Positions 53,186-63,348 of a stretch of 64,000 nt of DNA are shown piece after piece; position 1 is the stretch's first letter; each line of letters begins with the position of its first letter. This stretch comes from Oscillospiraceae bacterium (GTDB lineage: Bacteria; Bacillota; Clostridia; Oscillospirales; Oscillospiraceae): contig CADCKQ010000001.1 in assembly GCA_902802045.1 (NCBI GenBank), forward strand, positions 1 to 64,000, read 5' to 3'. A program made the translations under genes and the position numbers. The notes beneath the pieces were generated by a model that did no database searches, was not told the origin of the DNA, and worked only from the letters and a program-made list of their open reading frames with translations.

Positions 53186-54094
53186 TCAGTCTATACGGTC
53201 AAGCTCATAATACTCCAGGAGATACATCTCTCTCCCGCTGCTCTGCCAGTAAATCGGCGAGCACACAGCTGTTCCTGTGCGCACGGCCGTGATGGTCCCA
53301 TTGGCCGCCAATTGCGCCGCCTCCGCAGGAGTCAGATGATAGTACTTGGACGGGATGCCCAGCTCATCATAATAGATGTCCAGATCCAGCTCATAGATGG
53401 TGAAGCGGAAGCGACAGGTCCCGTCCCGGAGCTTGTACGCCTCATCCACCACCGTGAAACGGTTGTAACTCTCCCCGTCGCCCGCAGGGTAGTAGAAGCG
53501 GCCGTTTTCATACCAGCAGTGGTTCCAGTCAAATGTGCCGATACCGAGAGAGGCAGAATAGTCCTCTCCCTCGAAGGGCTGAAGATCCTCCGGATAGGCG
53601 ATCCGAGGGCCGATGATCTCAAAGAACGTCTCGCAGGTCATGGTCTCATACCCGTCTCTGTACTCCATCTCCGTCGGCCGGTTGATCTTGCTCCAAAGAT
53701 GAGCGAAGGAGAACAACTGCGCGATGCTCGTATCAGCGGAATCGTAGTGATCGAAAGTCCCAAGCTCACAGAACCATTGCTCGGAGAAATTGCTCAGAGA
53801 GAGATTTGCCGCATACTGCTGCGTTTCCGAAAGGGTAAACGGATCACCTGTTTCGGTGGGAGCTGCTGTAGGCATCTCTTTCCGTTCCTCTTGCGGGGAG
53901 CTGTTCTCAAACGGATGAATCTCCTCCGCAGACGCCGCTGCGGGCCTGGGCCCGGCTTCCGTTTCGTCAACAAGGACTTCCGCAGGAACCGGCGCAGCCG
54001 TCTCAGCCTTTCCGCAGGCGGCCATCGAAAGTGGCGTAAGCATGATAAGGAGCGCGGCTATTATCTTCACCGTTTTTTGCAGATCTCTTTTCAT
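53186..54094 (-). CDS. Lipoprotein of unknown function
   Basis: A 302-residue protein. Signal peptide with lipobox (LSMAAC, Cys27), a Pro/Ala/Glu-rich linker to about residue 85, then a folded domain with many Tyr and Trp (FDWNHCWYENGRFYYPAGDGESYNRF). AGGA lies 8 bases before the ATG. No family recognised. It lies between repeat B copy 2 and repeat A copy 2. Confidence 0.7.
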   Translation of the reverse strand: MKRDLQKTVKIIAALLIMLTPLSMAACGKAETAAPVPAEVLVDETEAGPRPAAASAEEIHPFENSSPQEERKEMPTAAPTETGDPFTLSETQQYAANLSLSNFSEQWFCELGTFDHYDSADTSIAQLFSFAHLWSKINRPTEMEYRDGYETMTCETFFEIIGPRIAYPEDLQPFEGEDYSASLGIGTFDWNHCWYENGRFYYPAGDGESYNRFTVVDEAYKLRDGTCRFRFTIYELDLDIYYDELGIPSKYYHLTPAEAAQLAANGTITAVRTGTAVCSPIYWQSSGREMYLLEYYELDRID

Positions 54095-54157
54095 AATTCA
54101 TATCCTGTTTATTGTAATTCTTCTGCACCATGGGACTCGCCAACGTATGTTGATTCT

Positions 54158-54280
54158 CTGTGACTCTGTCACGGAAAAAGCAGAATATGGCAAGTCAAAG
54201 CCGTCAATGGTAGTCAAATGGTAGTAAAACTGAGGGGTTCTTACTACCGTCGAGTGAAGGGGATGAAAGGCGATAAACTG
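54158..54280. repeat. Repeat A, copy 2 (3' side of GNAT gene 2)
   Basis: Same sequence as repeat A copy 1 from CTGTGACTCTGTCA onward, including GGTAGTCAAATGGTAGTAAA (54209-54228) and TACTACCGTCGA, then diverging near the GNAT stop. Confidence 0.75.
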
Positions 54281-54291
54281 TAATCTGAAGA

Positions 54292-54843
54292 TTACAACAG
54301 TTTCAGCATCATGTACTCATTTACATAAGTACCATCTTTCATTCGTATCGCATCTGGTTTCACACCTGTAATACGAAAGCCCATTTTCTCATATAGGCGC
54401 CTTGCCCTGCTGTTGCCTTCAACAAAATCAAGCTCGATCTGACGGACACCATTGCGCTCTCCGGCGATTCGGAACATCTCTTCGAACATTCTTGTCCCAA
54501 TTCCGAGATTCCAGAACTCTTGAAGAAGCGCAATCGCAACGGAAGCTCTATGCCGGTCTTTCATTCCGGTACGAAAAGATATCTGACAATTACCGGCGAT
54601 TCTTCCGTCTACAACACAGGCGATCATCATCGCGTTTTCATTCCGGTAAGCCTCATTCAGAAAGTTCTTTTCCTGTTCAAGCGTAAAATCTGCATATTCT
54701 TCCGGATATTTCATCAGAAAATCTGTCTCACCGGATGCGTTTATGATGAATTGGAGCATTTCCTCCGCATCGTCCTCGTGAGGACTGCGAAGCAGTGCAA
54801 CCCGTCCATCTTTTAATTTGAATTCAGTTTCTTCGAAAACCAC
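54292..54843 (-). CDS. GNAT family N-acetyltransferase 2
   Basis: A 183-residue acetyltransferase of the RimJ/RimL-like type: VDGRIAGNCQISFRTGMKDRHRASVAIALLQEFWNLGIGTRMFEEMF carries the acetyl-CoA loop, and IELDFVEGNSRARRLYEKMGFRITG is the usual ending. It is not an obvious duplicate of GNAT 1, although both have the same flanking repeats. Substrate unknown. Confidence 0.87.
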   Translation of the reverse strand: MVFEETEFKLKDGRVALLRSPHEDDAEEMLQFIINASGETDFLMKYPEEYADFTLEQEKNFLNEAYRNENAMMIACVVDGRIAGNCQISFRTGMKDRHRASVAIALLQEFWNLGIGTRMFEEMFRIAGERNGVRQIELDFVEGNSRARRLYEKMGFRITGVKPDAIRMKDGTYVNEYMMLKLL

Positions 54844-54915
54844 TGCCGTTCACCTCACAAGCAGATATCCGGCTTGCCAGGAACTTCCTGTCACGCCCGT
54901 AATAATTGTAATATA

Positions 54916-54985
54916 TTATACCCCATCACCGCGGATCTATCCACTATAAAAAACCGGCACTCTGCTGCTCGCAGAGTGCCTTACT
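54916..54985 (-). repeat. Repeat B, copy 3, containing a terminator
   Basis: TATTATACCCCATCACCGCGG, then CACTATAAAAAACCGGCACTCTGC and inverted arm (54956-54965 / 54971-54980). Extended homology to copy 1. Terminates bioY and lies 5' of GNAT gene 2. Confidence 0.8.
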
Positions 54986-55031
54986 GATTTGCAACCGTTT
55001 ATGAATCTGACTGCCGCATAGCAACAGTTTT

Positions 55032-55568
55032 TCATACCCGAACGACGTTTTTAATCCTCCGGATAAGAAAACAGGCCAATGTAATTTTGGCAGCATCCGG
55101 CAGTATAAACGGAAAAACGCACCAGGTCAGTGCTGTCACCAGGCCGACAGATCCTGAAGTTCTGGCATAGACCAGCATAAACCATGCAGTACCGAAGGCG
55201 TAACACGCCAACAGTCCCACTGCCATGGAGATCGGAAGCGTATATTTTCTGTTTCGGGCTTTTGCTTCAAAAAGCCACATTATCAATGCAGTAAACAGGA
55301 ACCCGACAATATAGCCTCCCGTGGAGCCGACAAGAACTCCCGCGCCGCCTTTAAAGCCTGAGAAGACCGGTATTCCCGCTGCTCCGAGCAGAATATAGAT
55401 CAGCACTGAGACCGTGCCGCGTTTCCCTCCCAAAAGACCTGCTGCCATAAAAACCCCGAATGTCTGCAGTGTAAAAGGAACTGCAGAAGGGACAGATATC
55501 CAGGAGCATACCGCGATAAGGGCTGCAAACAGTGCCGATAACGCCATGTCTCTGACAGAAAACTTCAT
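55032..55568 (-). CDS. bioY: Biotin transporter BioY (ECF S component)
   Basis: A 178-residue, six-helix protein. Diagnostic BioY segments are ALIAVCSWISVPSAVPFTLQTFGVFMAAGLLGGKRG, GAAGIPVFSGFKGGAGVLVGSTGGYIVGF and FILPDAAKITLACFL. The start at 55568 has GGAGG 7 bases upstream. It captures biotin, probably with an ECF energising module elsewhere. Confidence 0.93.
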   Translation of the reverse strand: MKFSVRDMALSALFAALIAVCSWISVPSAVPFTLQTFGVFMAAGLLGGKRGTVSVLIYILLGAAGIPVFSGFKGGAGVLVGSTGGYIVGFLFTALIMWLFEAKARNRKYTLPISMAVGLLACYAFGTAWFMLVYARTSGSVGLVTALTWCVFPFILPDAAKITLACFLIRRIKNVVRV

Positions 55569-55638
55569 TTGGTAACCTCCATAGCACAAGAAACCGAGCT
55601 GTCTCCCTATCCTTCAACTTGCTGTAATCAGTATATAA

Positions 55639-56505
55639 TCACCTGTTTACGATTCCGCTGATGGCGATGATCTGAAGTACGGGCTCTTTATCTGTCATAT
55701 AGTTGGGATCGTTGAGCCAGATCTGGCCGCTTCCCATGCAAATGCCCTGGCCGTTGACAAACATATCGAGGAGATCCTCTTCCATCATAGCATCACGGTC
55801 GCTCTCGCTCACGGTTTTATCGATCATATAGCCCAGAAAAGCGTCCGCGTCAGTCAATTCTGTTCCGTTGATAGTGATGGGATAGCGGATCATATCCGCC
55901 ATGGCATACCAGTTTTCGCTCAGATAGTATGTGCGGACGTTAAATCCTACTACTGTCTCGACCTGGAACTTGTCCATGGCCGTGACGGGGGCGTAGTGCT
56001 CCGGATCGCTCACATACTTCATATCCGGAGAAGGGCCCCAGGTATATACGGTGTCCATATTGCCGGATTCAAATTCTTCTGTAATGGTCAGAGTGTTGTC
56101 CGCTGGGTTGAAAACCGCGTGGCCTTTTCCATCGGTATAGCTGGTTTTCTCCTCTGTTACGGTGGCGTCGCTGGCATAGGTGTACTCTGTCAGAGTCGCG
56201 TTGGTAAAGGTCATGGTAAGCGTCTCGGGATCGAAGGGGCCGCTCATGACCGTCTGATTGTGGAACCAGGGGCTGCCAGCCCAGGTAACGGTGATCTTCG
56301 CACCTTCAGCACCATCTGCCTCCACCAGCGCTTCTGTGCTGTATTCCGTGCTGTAGATGCCGACAAAGTTCATAACAGGGTTTTGACCGTCTTGGGGCCC
56401 CGCAGCTTCGTCGTTATTCTCTTCCTGTGCCTGTGTCGCACCGCCGCACGCAGATAAAAGCAGCATCATGCATACAAACAGTACCGCTAAAACCTTTTTG
56501 CTCAT
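55639..56505 (-). CDS. Lipoprotein of unknown function
   Basis: A 288-residue protein. Signal peptide with lipobox (LLLSAC, Cys20), an acidic linker, then a beta-rich domain with repeated Thr-rich strands (TLTMTFTNATLTEYTY). AAAGGA precedes the ATG. No family recognised. Single gene. Confidence 0.7.
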   Translation of the reverse strand: MSKKVLAVLFVCMMLLLSACGGATQAQEENNDEAAGPQDGQNPVMNFVGIYSTEYSTEALVEADGAEGAKITVTWAGSPWFHNQTVMSGPFDPETLTMTFTNATLTEYTYASDATVTEEKTSYTDGKGHAVFNPADNTLTITEEFESGNMDTVYTWGPSPDMKYVSDPEHYAPVTAMDKFQVETVVGFNVRTYYLSENWYAMADMIRYPITINGTELTDADAFLGYMIDKTVSESDRDAMMEEDLLDMFVNGQGICMGSGQIWLNDPNYMTDKEPVLQIIAISGIVNR

Positions 56506-56878
56506 TTATTAATCCTTTCTGTTATCCAAGTCGACATTACAGCGTTTCAGATTCCTCTGCCACGCTGCAAATCGGGATTATAACACAAAGGAAAAAGAGT
56601 AGCAAGCAGGCTCAGCGGCCTTATTTCCAATAAAGCCGGTGACAGGTTCTTTTTCAGGACCTGTCACCTCGCAAAGCATTGATATCACTGAATTAGTGAC
56701 AGGTGACAGGTACATTGTGCTATATGCCTTTGCCTTTTAAGTGAAATACTGTAAAAGTATGGAAGGTATATACGCTTATGACCTGTCACCTGTCACCATC
56801 TGTTGAAATCAGGGCGATTGAAGGGTGACAGGTCGTAAAAGCCGACCTGTCACCCGTTTTGAGAGATAGAAAAACGAA
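56506..56878. repeat. Cluster of GTGACAGGT inverted repeats, no gene
   Basis: A gene-free gap holding at least eight copies of GTGACAGGT or its complement between 56638 and 56855. There is a 10-bp hairpin (56638-56647/56659-56668), a 16-base tandem (GTGACAGG)2-type unit at 56696-56711 with its exact inverse at 56781-56796, and a 13-bp hairpin (56823-56835/56843-56855) followed by GTTTT. Function unknown. Confidence 0.75.
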
Positions 56879-57067
56879 TTATTTCTTATATTCCCCGTCT
56901 GCATTTACCATATGCTGGCCGCAGTTTGGGCAGATGGCATAACGTTTTCCGGCAACATATCTGCAATTGGAACATTGATAACCGTCACGCTTAAAGAGCT
57001 TGAAATGCGGTTTCCAGTAAGCGAGTTTCTCTATCTTTTTACGTGTTTTATTCACAAGCTCATCCAT
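56879..57067 (-). CDS. Small zinc-ribbon protein
   Basis: 62 residues: a basic N-terminal half and a four-cysteine ribbon (CSNCRYVAGKRYAICPNCG, Cys-x2-Cys ... Cys-x2-Cys). GGGAGG precedes the ATG. Such proteins occur in many anaerobic Firmicutes; function unknown. It lies downstream of rubrerythrin on the same strand. Confidence 0.75.
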   Translation of the reverse strand: MDELVNKTRKKIEKLAYWKPHFKLFKRDGYQCSNCRYVAGKRYAICPNCGQHMVNADGEYKK

Positions 57068-57089
57068 GGCAGTCCTCCCTGATAAGAAT

Positions 57090-57122
57090 TCTCCGCCCTT
57101 GGAACACCTTTCCGGGCGGAGA
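57090..57122 (-). terminator. Probable terminator of the rubrerythrin gene
   Basis: A 9-bp perfect stem TCTCCGCCC / GGGCGGAGA with a 15-base loop, starting 14 bases past the rubrerythrin stop. Only a weak T-run. Confidence 0.55.
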
Positions 57123-57135
57123 TCATCTCGTCAAA

Positions 57136-57675
57136 TCAGTAATTCTCGGCTCTGAGTTCAAAGTAGCTCTGCGGATGTGCACAGACCGGGCAGACTTCCG
57201 GAGCTTTCGTTCCGACGATTATATGTCCGCAGTTGCGGCATTCCCAGACCTTTACTTCACTCTTTTCAAAGACCTGCTTCGTCTCGACATTGCTCAGAAG
57301 TGCTCTGTAGCGCTCCTCGTGGTGCTTCTCGATGGCTGCCACTCCCCTGAACTTTTCAGCAAGTTCATGGAATCCTTCCTCATCGGCTGTTTTGGCAAAG
57401 CCTTCATACATATCTGTCCACTCGAAGTTTTCGCCATCGGCGGCAGCTTCAAGATTTTCTGCCGTACTGCCTATGCCTCCGAGCTCCTTGAACCACATCT
57501 TCGCATGCTCTTTTTCATTCTCTGCCGTCTTAAGAAACAATGCGGATATCTGCTCGTAACCTTCCTTTTTGGCCGCAGACGCGAAATAAGTGTACTTGTT
57601 TCTTGCCTGTGATTCTCCGGCAAATGCAGCCTGGAGATTTTTCTCTGTCTGTGTGCCCGCGTATTTGTTTGCCAT
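57136..57675 (-). CDS. rbr: Rubrerythrin
   Basis: A 179-residue peroxide-scavenging protein of anaerobes. The N-terminal four-helix diiron domain has [25 protein letters not shown] and EKHHEERY. The C-terminal rubredoxin domain has CRNCGHII and CPVCAHPQ, the four iron-binding cysteines. GGAGGAGG precedes the ATG. Confidence 0.96.
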   Translation of the reverse strand: MANKYAGTQTEKNLQAAFAGESQARNKYTYFASAAKKEGYEQISALFLKTAENEKEHAKMWFKELGGIGSTAENLEAAADGENFEWTDMYEGFAKTADEEGFHELAEKFRGVAAIEKHHEERYRALLSNVETKQVFEKSEVKVWECRNCGHIIVGTKAPEVCPVCAHPQSYFELRAENY

Positions 57676-57708
57676 TTAAATAATCCTCCTCCGCTTTCAG
57701 TTTAAATA

Positions 57709-59262
<1,554 letters not shown>

Positions 59263-59269
59263 TTACAAT

Positions 59270-60481
59270 TTATGTCATGATATTTATAAGAATTTCCGTC
59301 ATTTTTTCAAGATGCTCTGAGGTGATGTGTTCATACGGGCCGTGGAAAGCATAGCCGCCGGTTCCGAGATTCGGGCACGGGAGGCCTCTGAAGCTCAGCT
59401 GCGCTCCGTCTGTTCCCCCTCTCACGGGAACAGTGACGACCTCAAGACCTGCTTTTTCTATGGCTTTTTCAGCGCGCTTTAAGGGCTCCGAATCTCTCCC
59501 GAGGACTTCAGACATATTTCTGTACTGCTCTTTGATCTCGACTCTTGCCGTATCTTTGCCGTATCTGCTGTTTATCTCATCCGCCGCGGAGCGGATCATA
59601 TCCTCGCGCTCTCTGAACCTGTCAGGGTCGTGATCGCGGATTATATACGCGAGCTCAGCGCTGTCAGTGCTGCCGCTCATATCCGTCAGATGGAAAAAGC
59701 CCTCATAATTCTCGGTCTTTGACGGGATCTCATCCGGCGGGAGCAGAGAGTTAAACTCCATAGCGACCAGCGATGCGTTTATCATTTTGTCTTTGGCGCT
59801 CCCGGGGTGCACGCTCACGCCTTTTATGAATACCTTTGCGGAGGAGGCGTTGAATGTCTCAAAGTTTATCTCGTTTACTTCCCCTCCGTCTACAGTATAG
59901 CCGTAATCGGCGCCGACCCTGTCGAGATCCATCAGAGCCGCGCCGTGGCCTATCTCCTCGTCGGGTGAGAAGCACACAGAGATTTTACCGTGTTTTATAT
60001 CACTGTGGTTCAGGAGAAACTCGCAGGCGGACATGATCTCGGCTATCCCTGCTTTGTCGTCGGCTCCGAGAACCGTTGTCCCGTCAGTCGTTATCAGCGT
60101 CTGCCCCCTGAGCGACCTGAGATGCGGGAACATATCAGCGGAAAGCACTCTGCCGCTTGAACCGAGCAAAACATCATTTCCGTCATAATCATACGTGATC
60201 TGAGGCCTGACATTCTCTCCCGGAAAATCCGGTATTGTATCGATATGCGCGTTAAAAGCTATGCACTTTTCTTTCTCCATCCCTTCGGAAGCCGGAATGA
60301 AACCGTACACATACGCGTGTTCATCTCTGTATACTCCGGAAAACCCGAGCTCTTTCATCTCAAAGTACAGATGCTCTGTCATATCGAATTCCCTTTTCGC
60401 GGAAGGGACTTCGACGTCGTTTTTGTCATCGGAAGCGGAGTGTATCCTGACGTAATTCAAAAATCTGTCGGTTACTGTCAT
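59270..60481 (-). CDS. pepT: Peptidase T (tripeptidase)
   Basis: A 403-residue M20B metallopeptidase that removes the N-terminal residue from tripeptides. Metal and catalytic motifs are FNAHIDTIPDFPG, TTVLGADDKAGIAEIM, SPDEEIGHGA and VRGGTDGAQLSFRGLPCPNLGTGGYAFHGPYEHI. GAGGG precedes the ATG. Cytoplasmic. Confidence 0.96.
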   Translation of the reverse strand: MTVTDRFLNYVRIHSASDDKNDVEVPSAKREFDMTEHLYFEMKELGFSGVYRDEHAYVYGFIPASEGMEKEKCIAFNAHIDTIPDFPGENVRPQITYDYDGNDVLLGSSGRVLSADMFPHLRSLRGQTLITTDGTTVLGADDKAGIAEIMSACEFLLNHSDIKHGKISVCFSPDEEIGHGAALMDLDRVGADYGYTVDGGEVNEINFETFNASSAKVFIKGVSVHPGSAKDKMINASLVAMEFNSLLPPDEIPSKTENYEGFFHLTDMSGSTDSAELAYIIRDHDPDRFREREDMIRSAADEINSRYGKDTARVEIKEQYRNMSEVLGRDSEPLKRAEKAIEKAGLEVVTVPVRGGTDGAQLSFRGLPCPNLGTGGYAFHGPYEHITSEHLEKMTEILINIMT

Positions 60482-60491
60482 TTATTATCCC

Positions 60492-61022
60492 TCATTCCGT
60501 ATATTCGCTGAACTGTATATCGGACACGGTCCCGTCTGAATCTGTGTTAAGCGATAAAAGCGTAGTTCCGGATCTGTATCTGTAAACGGAGCCGGAGTTC
60601 TCGTATCCGTCACCGAGAAGACCGATCGCTTCCTCAATATTCATCCCTATCCTGACTCCCTGCTGGGTAGCAACAAGGTCATCCTTTAACGCGATCCCGG
60701 TGATATAGTTCACTCCGTCTATCTCATTCATCATGAGCTCGAAACCGTCATAGAACCAGTATATATCACTTCCCTGATGCGCACAGCTGGGCATCTCCGT
60801 TTTCGTCCTCGGCTCTCCGAGCGCATCTGTGACCGGATCCGCCTCATCCATGACTCCGAAGCTGACTCCGTCAAGAACCACATAGAGTTCTCCGTAGTCC
60901 GGCCGGATCTCAGTCACGGCAGCAGTTTCCGGCTCTTCGGCCTGGACCGTCTGAGTCTGTCCGCATGCTGCGAGACAAAAAAGCACGCTAAAAGCAATTA
61001 TCAAAGCGACTGTTTTTTTCAT
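60492..61022 (-). CDS. Lipoprotein of unknown function
   Basis: 176 residues. Signal peptide with lipobox (CLAAC) followed by a short linker and a domain that ends in a repeated GIALKDD...GVRIGMNIEEAIGLLG...YRYRSGTTLLSLNTD pattern, reminiscent of small outer-surface domains. The ATG at 61022 overlaps the stop of the SGNH-like gene, so it belongs to that transcript. Function unknown. Confidence 0.65.
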   Translation of the reverse strand: MKKTVALIIAFSVLFCLAACGQTQTVQAEEPETAAVTEIRPDYGELYVVLDGVSFGVMDEADPVTDALGEPRTKTEMPSCAHQGSDIYWFYDGFELMMNEIDGVNYITGIALKDDLVATQQGVRIGMNIEEAIGLLGDGYENSGSVYRYRSGTTLLSLNTDSDGTVSDIQFSEYTE

Positions 61023-61023
61023 G

Positions 61024-61956
61024 TTAATCAAGAATTCCCTTCAGATATTCTCCAAGATATTTCGTGTATTTCTCCGCACCTGTCCTGTTGAGATGAAGTC
61101 CGCCATCATATGTATCTGTCTTCATGTCCAGACCGATGTCGGAGGCTAGCGGCACAAAGTTAATATAACACAAATCCATTTCCTCTGCATAGCTTTTTAA
61201 CTGGGCGTCCCACTCATCATACCAGTGAGGCCACTCAACAGGCGATTTAACTAGTACAAGCTCAGCCCCGTTTTCATCGCAAAGCATTCTCATTCTGTCC
61301 AGATAATCCATGCAGATATCCGGCAGCTCATCATAAGGGATCACCGGGACTGTCGGAAGCTGATCCTGCGGCACAATACCGGTGTGTTCAAGATACCCTC
61401 TGTAAGTCACCTTATAAGGACTGAACATGTATCTGAAATCGGCTGCTCCGAGCTCACTCCATCTCGAGTGATAGCGCAAAAGAGGAATAAAATAGCTTAT
61501 AACACTCTCTTCTTCCATGACTGAGGCATTAACGGCTTTAATTTTTGATCCGGAAAACTTCATTCCGTCTAAGGTCATCCTGTTGTAAGCTTCACTGACC
61601 GGTTTGCCGTAGCGCAGTGCATTTACATTGAAAACTACTGCTTCAGGCTTTTCATACTTAAATGTCTCCTCCAGAAGGTAATAGCTCTGCCAGACCAGCT
61701 GCTGCGCGCTGCCTCTTATCCACGACTTTATTCCGAATGATTCTTCCAGCACCATGGGTGATATGTTTTCAAACACCTCACAGTCGCCCAGGAATATCAC
61801 GTTATTGTCCTTCTCCGATGAATAGTACTCGTTTATCATTGCGCCTTCCGGGATATCACCGGTGTATTTGGGTACAGTGAGCTTCCCGAGAAGATATATA
61901 CCCGAGACAAGTATTGTCATGGCCAGAATTGCCAAAATAGTTTGTTTATTCTTCAT
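61024..61956 (-). CDS. SGNH/DltD-like protein, MBOAT partner
   Basis: A 310-residue protein with one N-terminal membrane helix (about 7-25) and an extracytoplasmic domain. FLGDCEVFENISPMVL near the start and DGGLHLNRTGAEKYTKYL at the end fit the first and last blocks of SGNH-type hydrolases that work with MBOAT acyltransferases. It starts 8 bases after the MBOAT stop. Probably receives or moves an acyl group on a surface polymer. Confidence 0.7.
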   Translation of the reverse strand: MKNKQTILAILAMTILVSGIYLLGKLTVPKYTGDIPEGAMINEYYSSEKDNNVIFLGDCEVFENISPMVLEESFGIKSWIRGSAQQLVWQSYYLLEETFKYEKPEAVVFNVNALRYGKPVSEAYNRMTLDGMKFSGSKIKAVNASVMEEESVISYFIPLLRYHSRWSELGAADFRYMFSPYKVTYRGYLEHTGIVPQDQLPTVPVIPYDELPDICMDYLDRMRMLCDENGAELVLVKSPVEWPHWYDEWDAQLKSYAEEMDLCYINFVPLASDIGLDMKTDTYDGGLHLNRTGAEKYTKYLGEYLKGILD

Positions 61957-61964
61957 AACTGTAC

Positions 61965-63347
61965 TCAGAACCTGTTGTAGATGAAATCAGCCGAATCATA
62001 ACCTGTACCGTACGCTCCAAACACTAACACGAGAATTATCACAGCAGCGCATACAAACCATAAGGCATCTGTTTTACAGATCGTGTCCGCAACATCCTGT
62101 TTTCTGTTCCAAACATCGTATGCTGCTGTAACAAGAATGAATACTGCCGTTACGATGAGAGCGGGTGCTCCCGATCCGGCAGATAAGATACCCTGTGAGC
62201 CGGTACCGAAAATCGAAGAGATGATCCTGAATGCATCTCCCATCGTATCTGCGCGGAAAAAAATCCAGGCCAGAGACATCAGGATATAATTCAAAACGAT
62301 CCTCCATGTCCCGGACTTCTCGTTTTTCCCGATACCGAGTCCTTTTTCAATGATGCTCTCAGTGACCTGATACATTCCGTTCAGAACACCCCAGAATATG
62401 AACTTCCAGTCCGCTCCGTGCCAAAGGCCGGAAACCGCGAAGACTGCCATAATGTTAAGATATGCTCTCCAGGTTCCCTTTTTGCTGCCGCCAAGCGGAA
62501 AATACAGATAATCTCTGAACCAGAAGGAAAGCGACATGTGCCATCTGCGCCAGATATCTTTGATTGATCGGCTCAGATACGGAGCGTCGAAGTTTTCGAG
62601 TAACCTGATCCCGAACAGCCTCGCACTCCCTATTGCTATATCCGAATAGCCCGCGAAATCACAGTATATCTGCATGGAATATGCAAGAACAGCTATTATT
62701 ACCGGGACCCCTGCATATTTGTCAGGAGATGAATATACGGTATCCACAAGCACTTTTATATTGTCAGCAACACAAAGCTTCAGGAAGAATCCTCTGCATA
62801 TTCTGAACAGTCCGACTTTGAATGATCCGGCATCAGCTGTTTTCCGAATATCAGCCTCTTTGAGCTGGGGTATAAGGTGATCTCCCCGCTCAACAGGTCC
62901 GGATGTGAGTGCCGGGAAAAAGACCATAAAAAGTGAAAAATCGATAAAGTTTTTCTCTGCTTTCGACTTCCCTTTATAAATATCTGTGAGATATCCGCTG
63001 ACAGCGAGCGTGAAGAATGATATACCTGCAGGAACAGCAATATTCGTCTCTATTCCCGTAAAGAAGCCGAGATATTTGAAAAAAAACAGTATTCCGATGT
63101 TCAGTACGAGAGCGAAGGCAAGAATGCCCCCGCTCTTTTTGTTATCAAGCACCTGAGCTATATAATAATTCCAGACTGTCTCCGCGATCAGAAGCGCTAC
63201 AAATCCTTTTGAACACATGAAGTAAAAGGAAAGACCTGCGGTCAGCAGAAGGATCCTTCTTCCTTTGATGTTGAAACGCTGAAAAACAGTATACAGTACA
63301 TATACCGCTGCCAGAAAAAGTATGAAATTGAAGGAATTGAGGCTCAT
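61965..63347 (-). CDS. MBOAT family O-acyltransferase (AlgI/DltB-like)
   Basis: A 460-residue, multi-helix membrane protein. Seen are the family blocks FFKYLGFF, PAGISFFTL, FFPALTSGPVER, YSMQIYCDFAGYSDIAIG, RRWHMSLSFWFRDYLYFPLGG and SGLWHGADWKF with the catalytic histidine. The start at 63347 has GGAGG 6 bases upstream. It likely carries acyl groups across the membrane for O-acylation of a cell-surface glycan. No dltA/dltC genes in the window. Confidence 0.92.
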   Translation of the reverse strand: MSLNSFNFILFLAAVYVLYTVFQRFNIKGRRILLLTAGLSFYFMCSKGFVALLIAETVWNYYIAQVLDNKKSGGILAFALVLNIGILFFFKYLGFFTGIETNIAVPAGISFFTLAVSGYLTDIYKGKSKAEKNFIDFSLFMVFFPALTSGPVERGDHLIPQLKEADIRKTADAGSFKVGLFRICRGFFLKLCVADNIKVLVDTVYSSPDKYAGVPVIIAVLAYSMQIYCDFAGYSDIAIGSARLFGIRLLENFDAPYLSRSIKDIWRRWHMSLSFWFRDYLYFPLGGSKKGTWRAYLNIMAVFAVSGLWHGADWKFIFWGVLNGMYQVTESIIEKGLGIGKNEKSGTWRIVLNYILMSLAWIFFRADTMGDAFRIISSIFGTGSQGILSAGSGAPALIVTAVFILVTAAYDVWNRKQDVADTICKTDALWFVCAAVIILVLVFGAYGTGYDSADFIYNRF

Positions 63348-63348
63348 T

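Noticed and set aside
50978..54985. Integron with attC sites
   Set aside because: There is no IntI-type integrase. The repeats are not of attC form and some cargo lies in multi-gene units, so a classic integron is not supported.
56506..56878. CRISPR array
   Set aside because: The repeated word is only 9 bases, occurs in both orientations and has irregular spacing; no cas genes are present.
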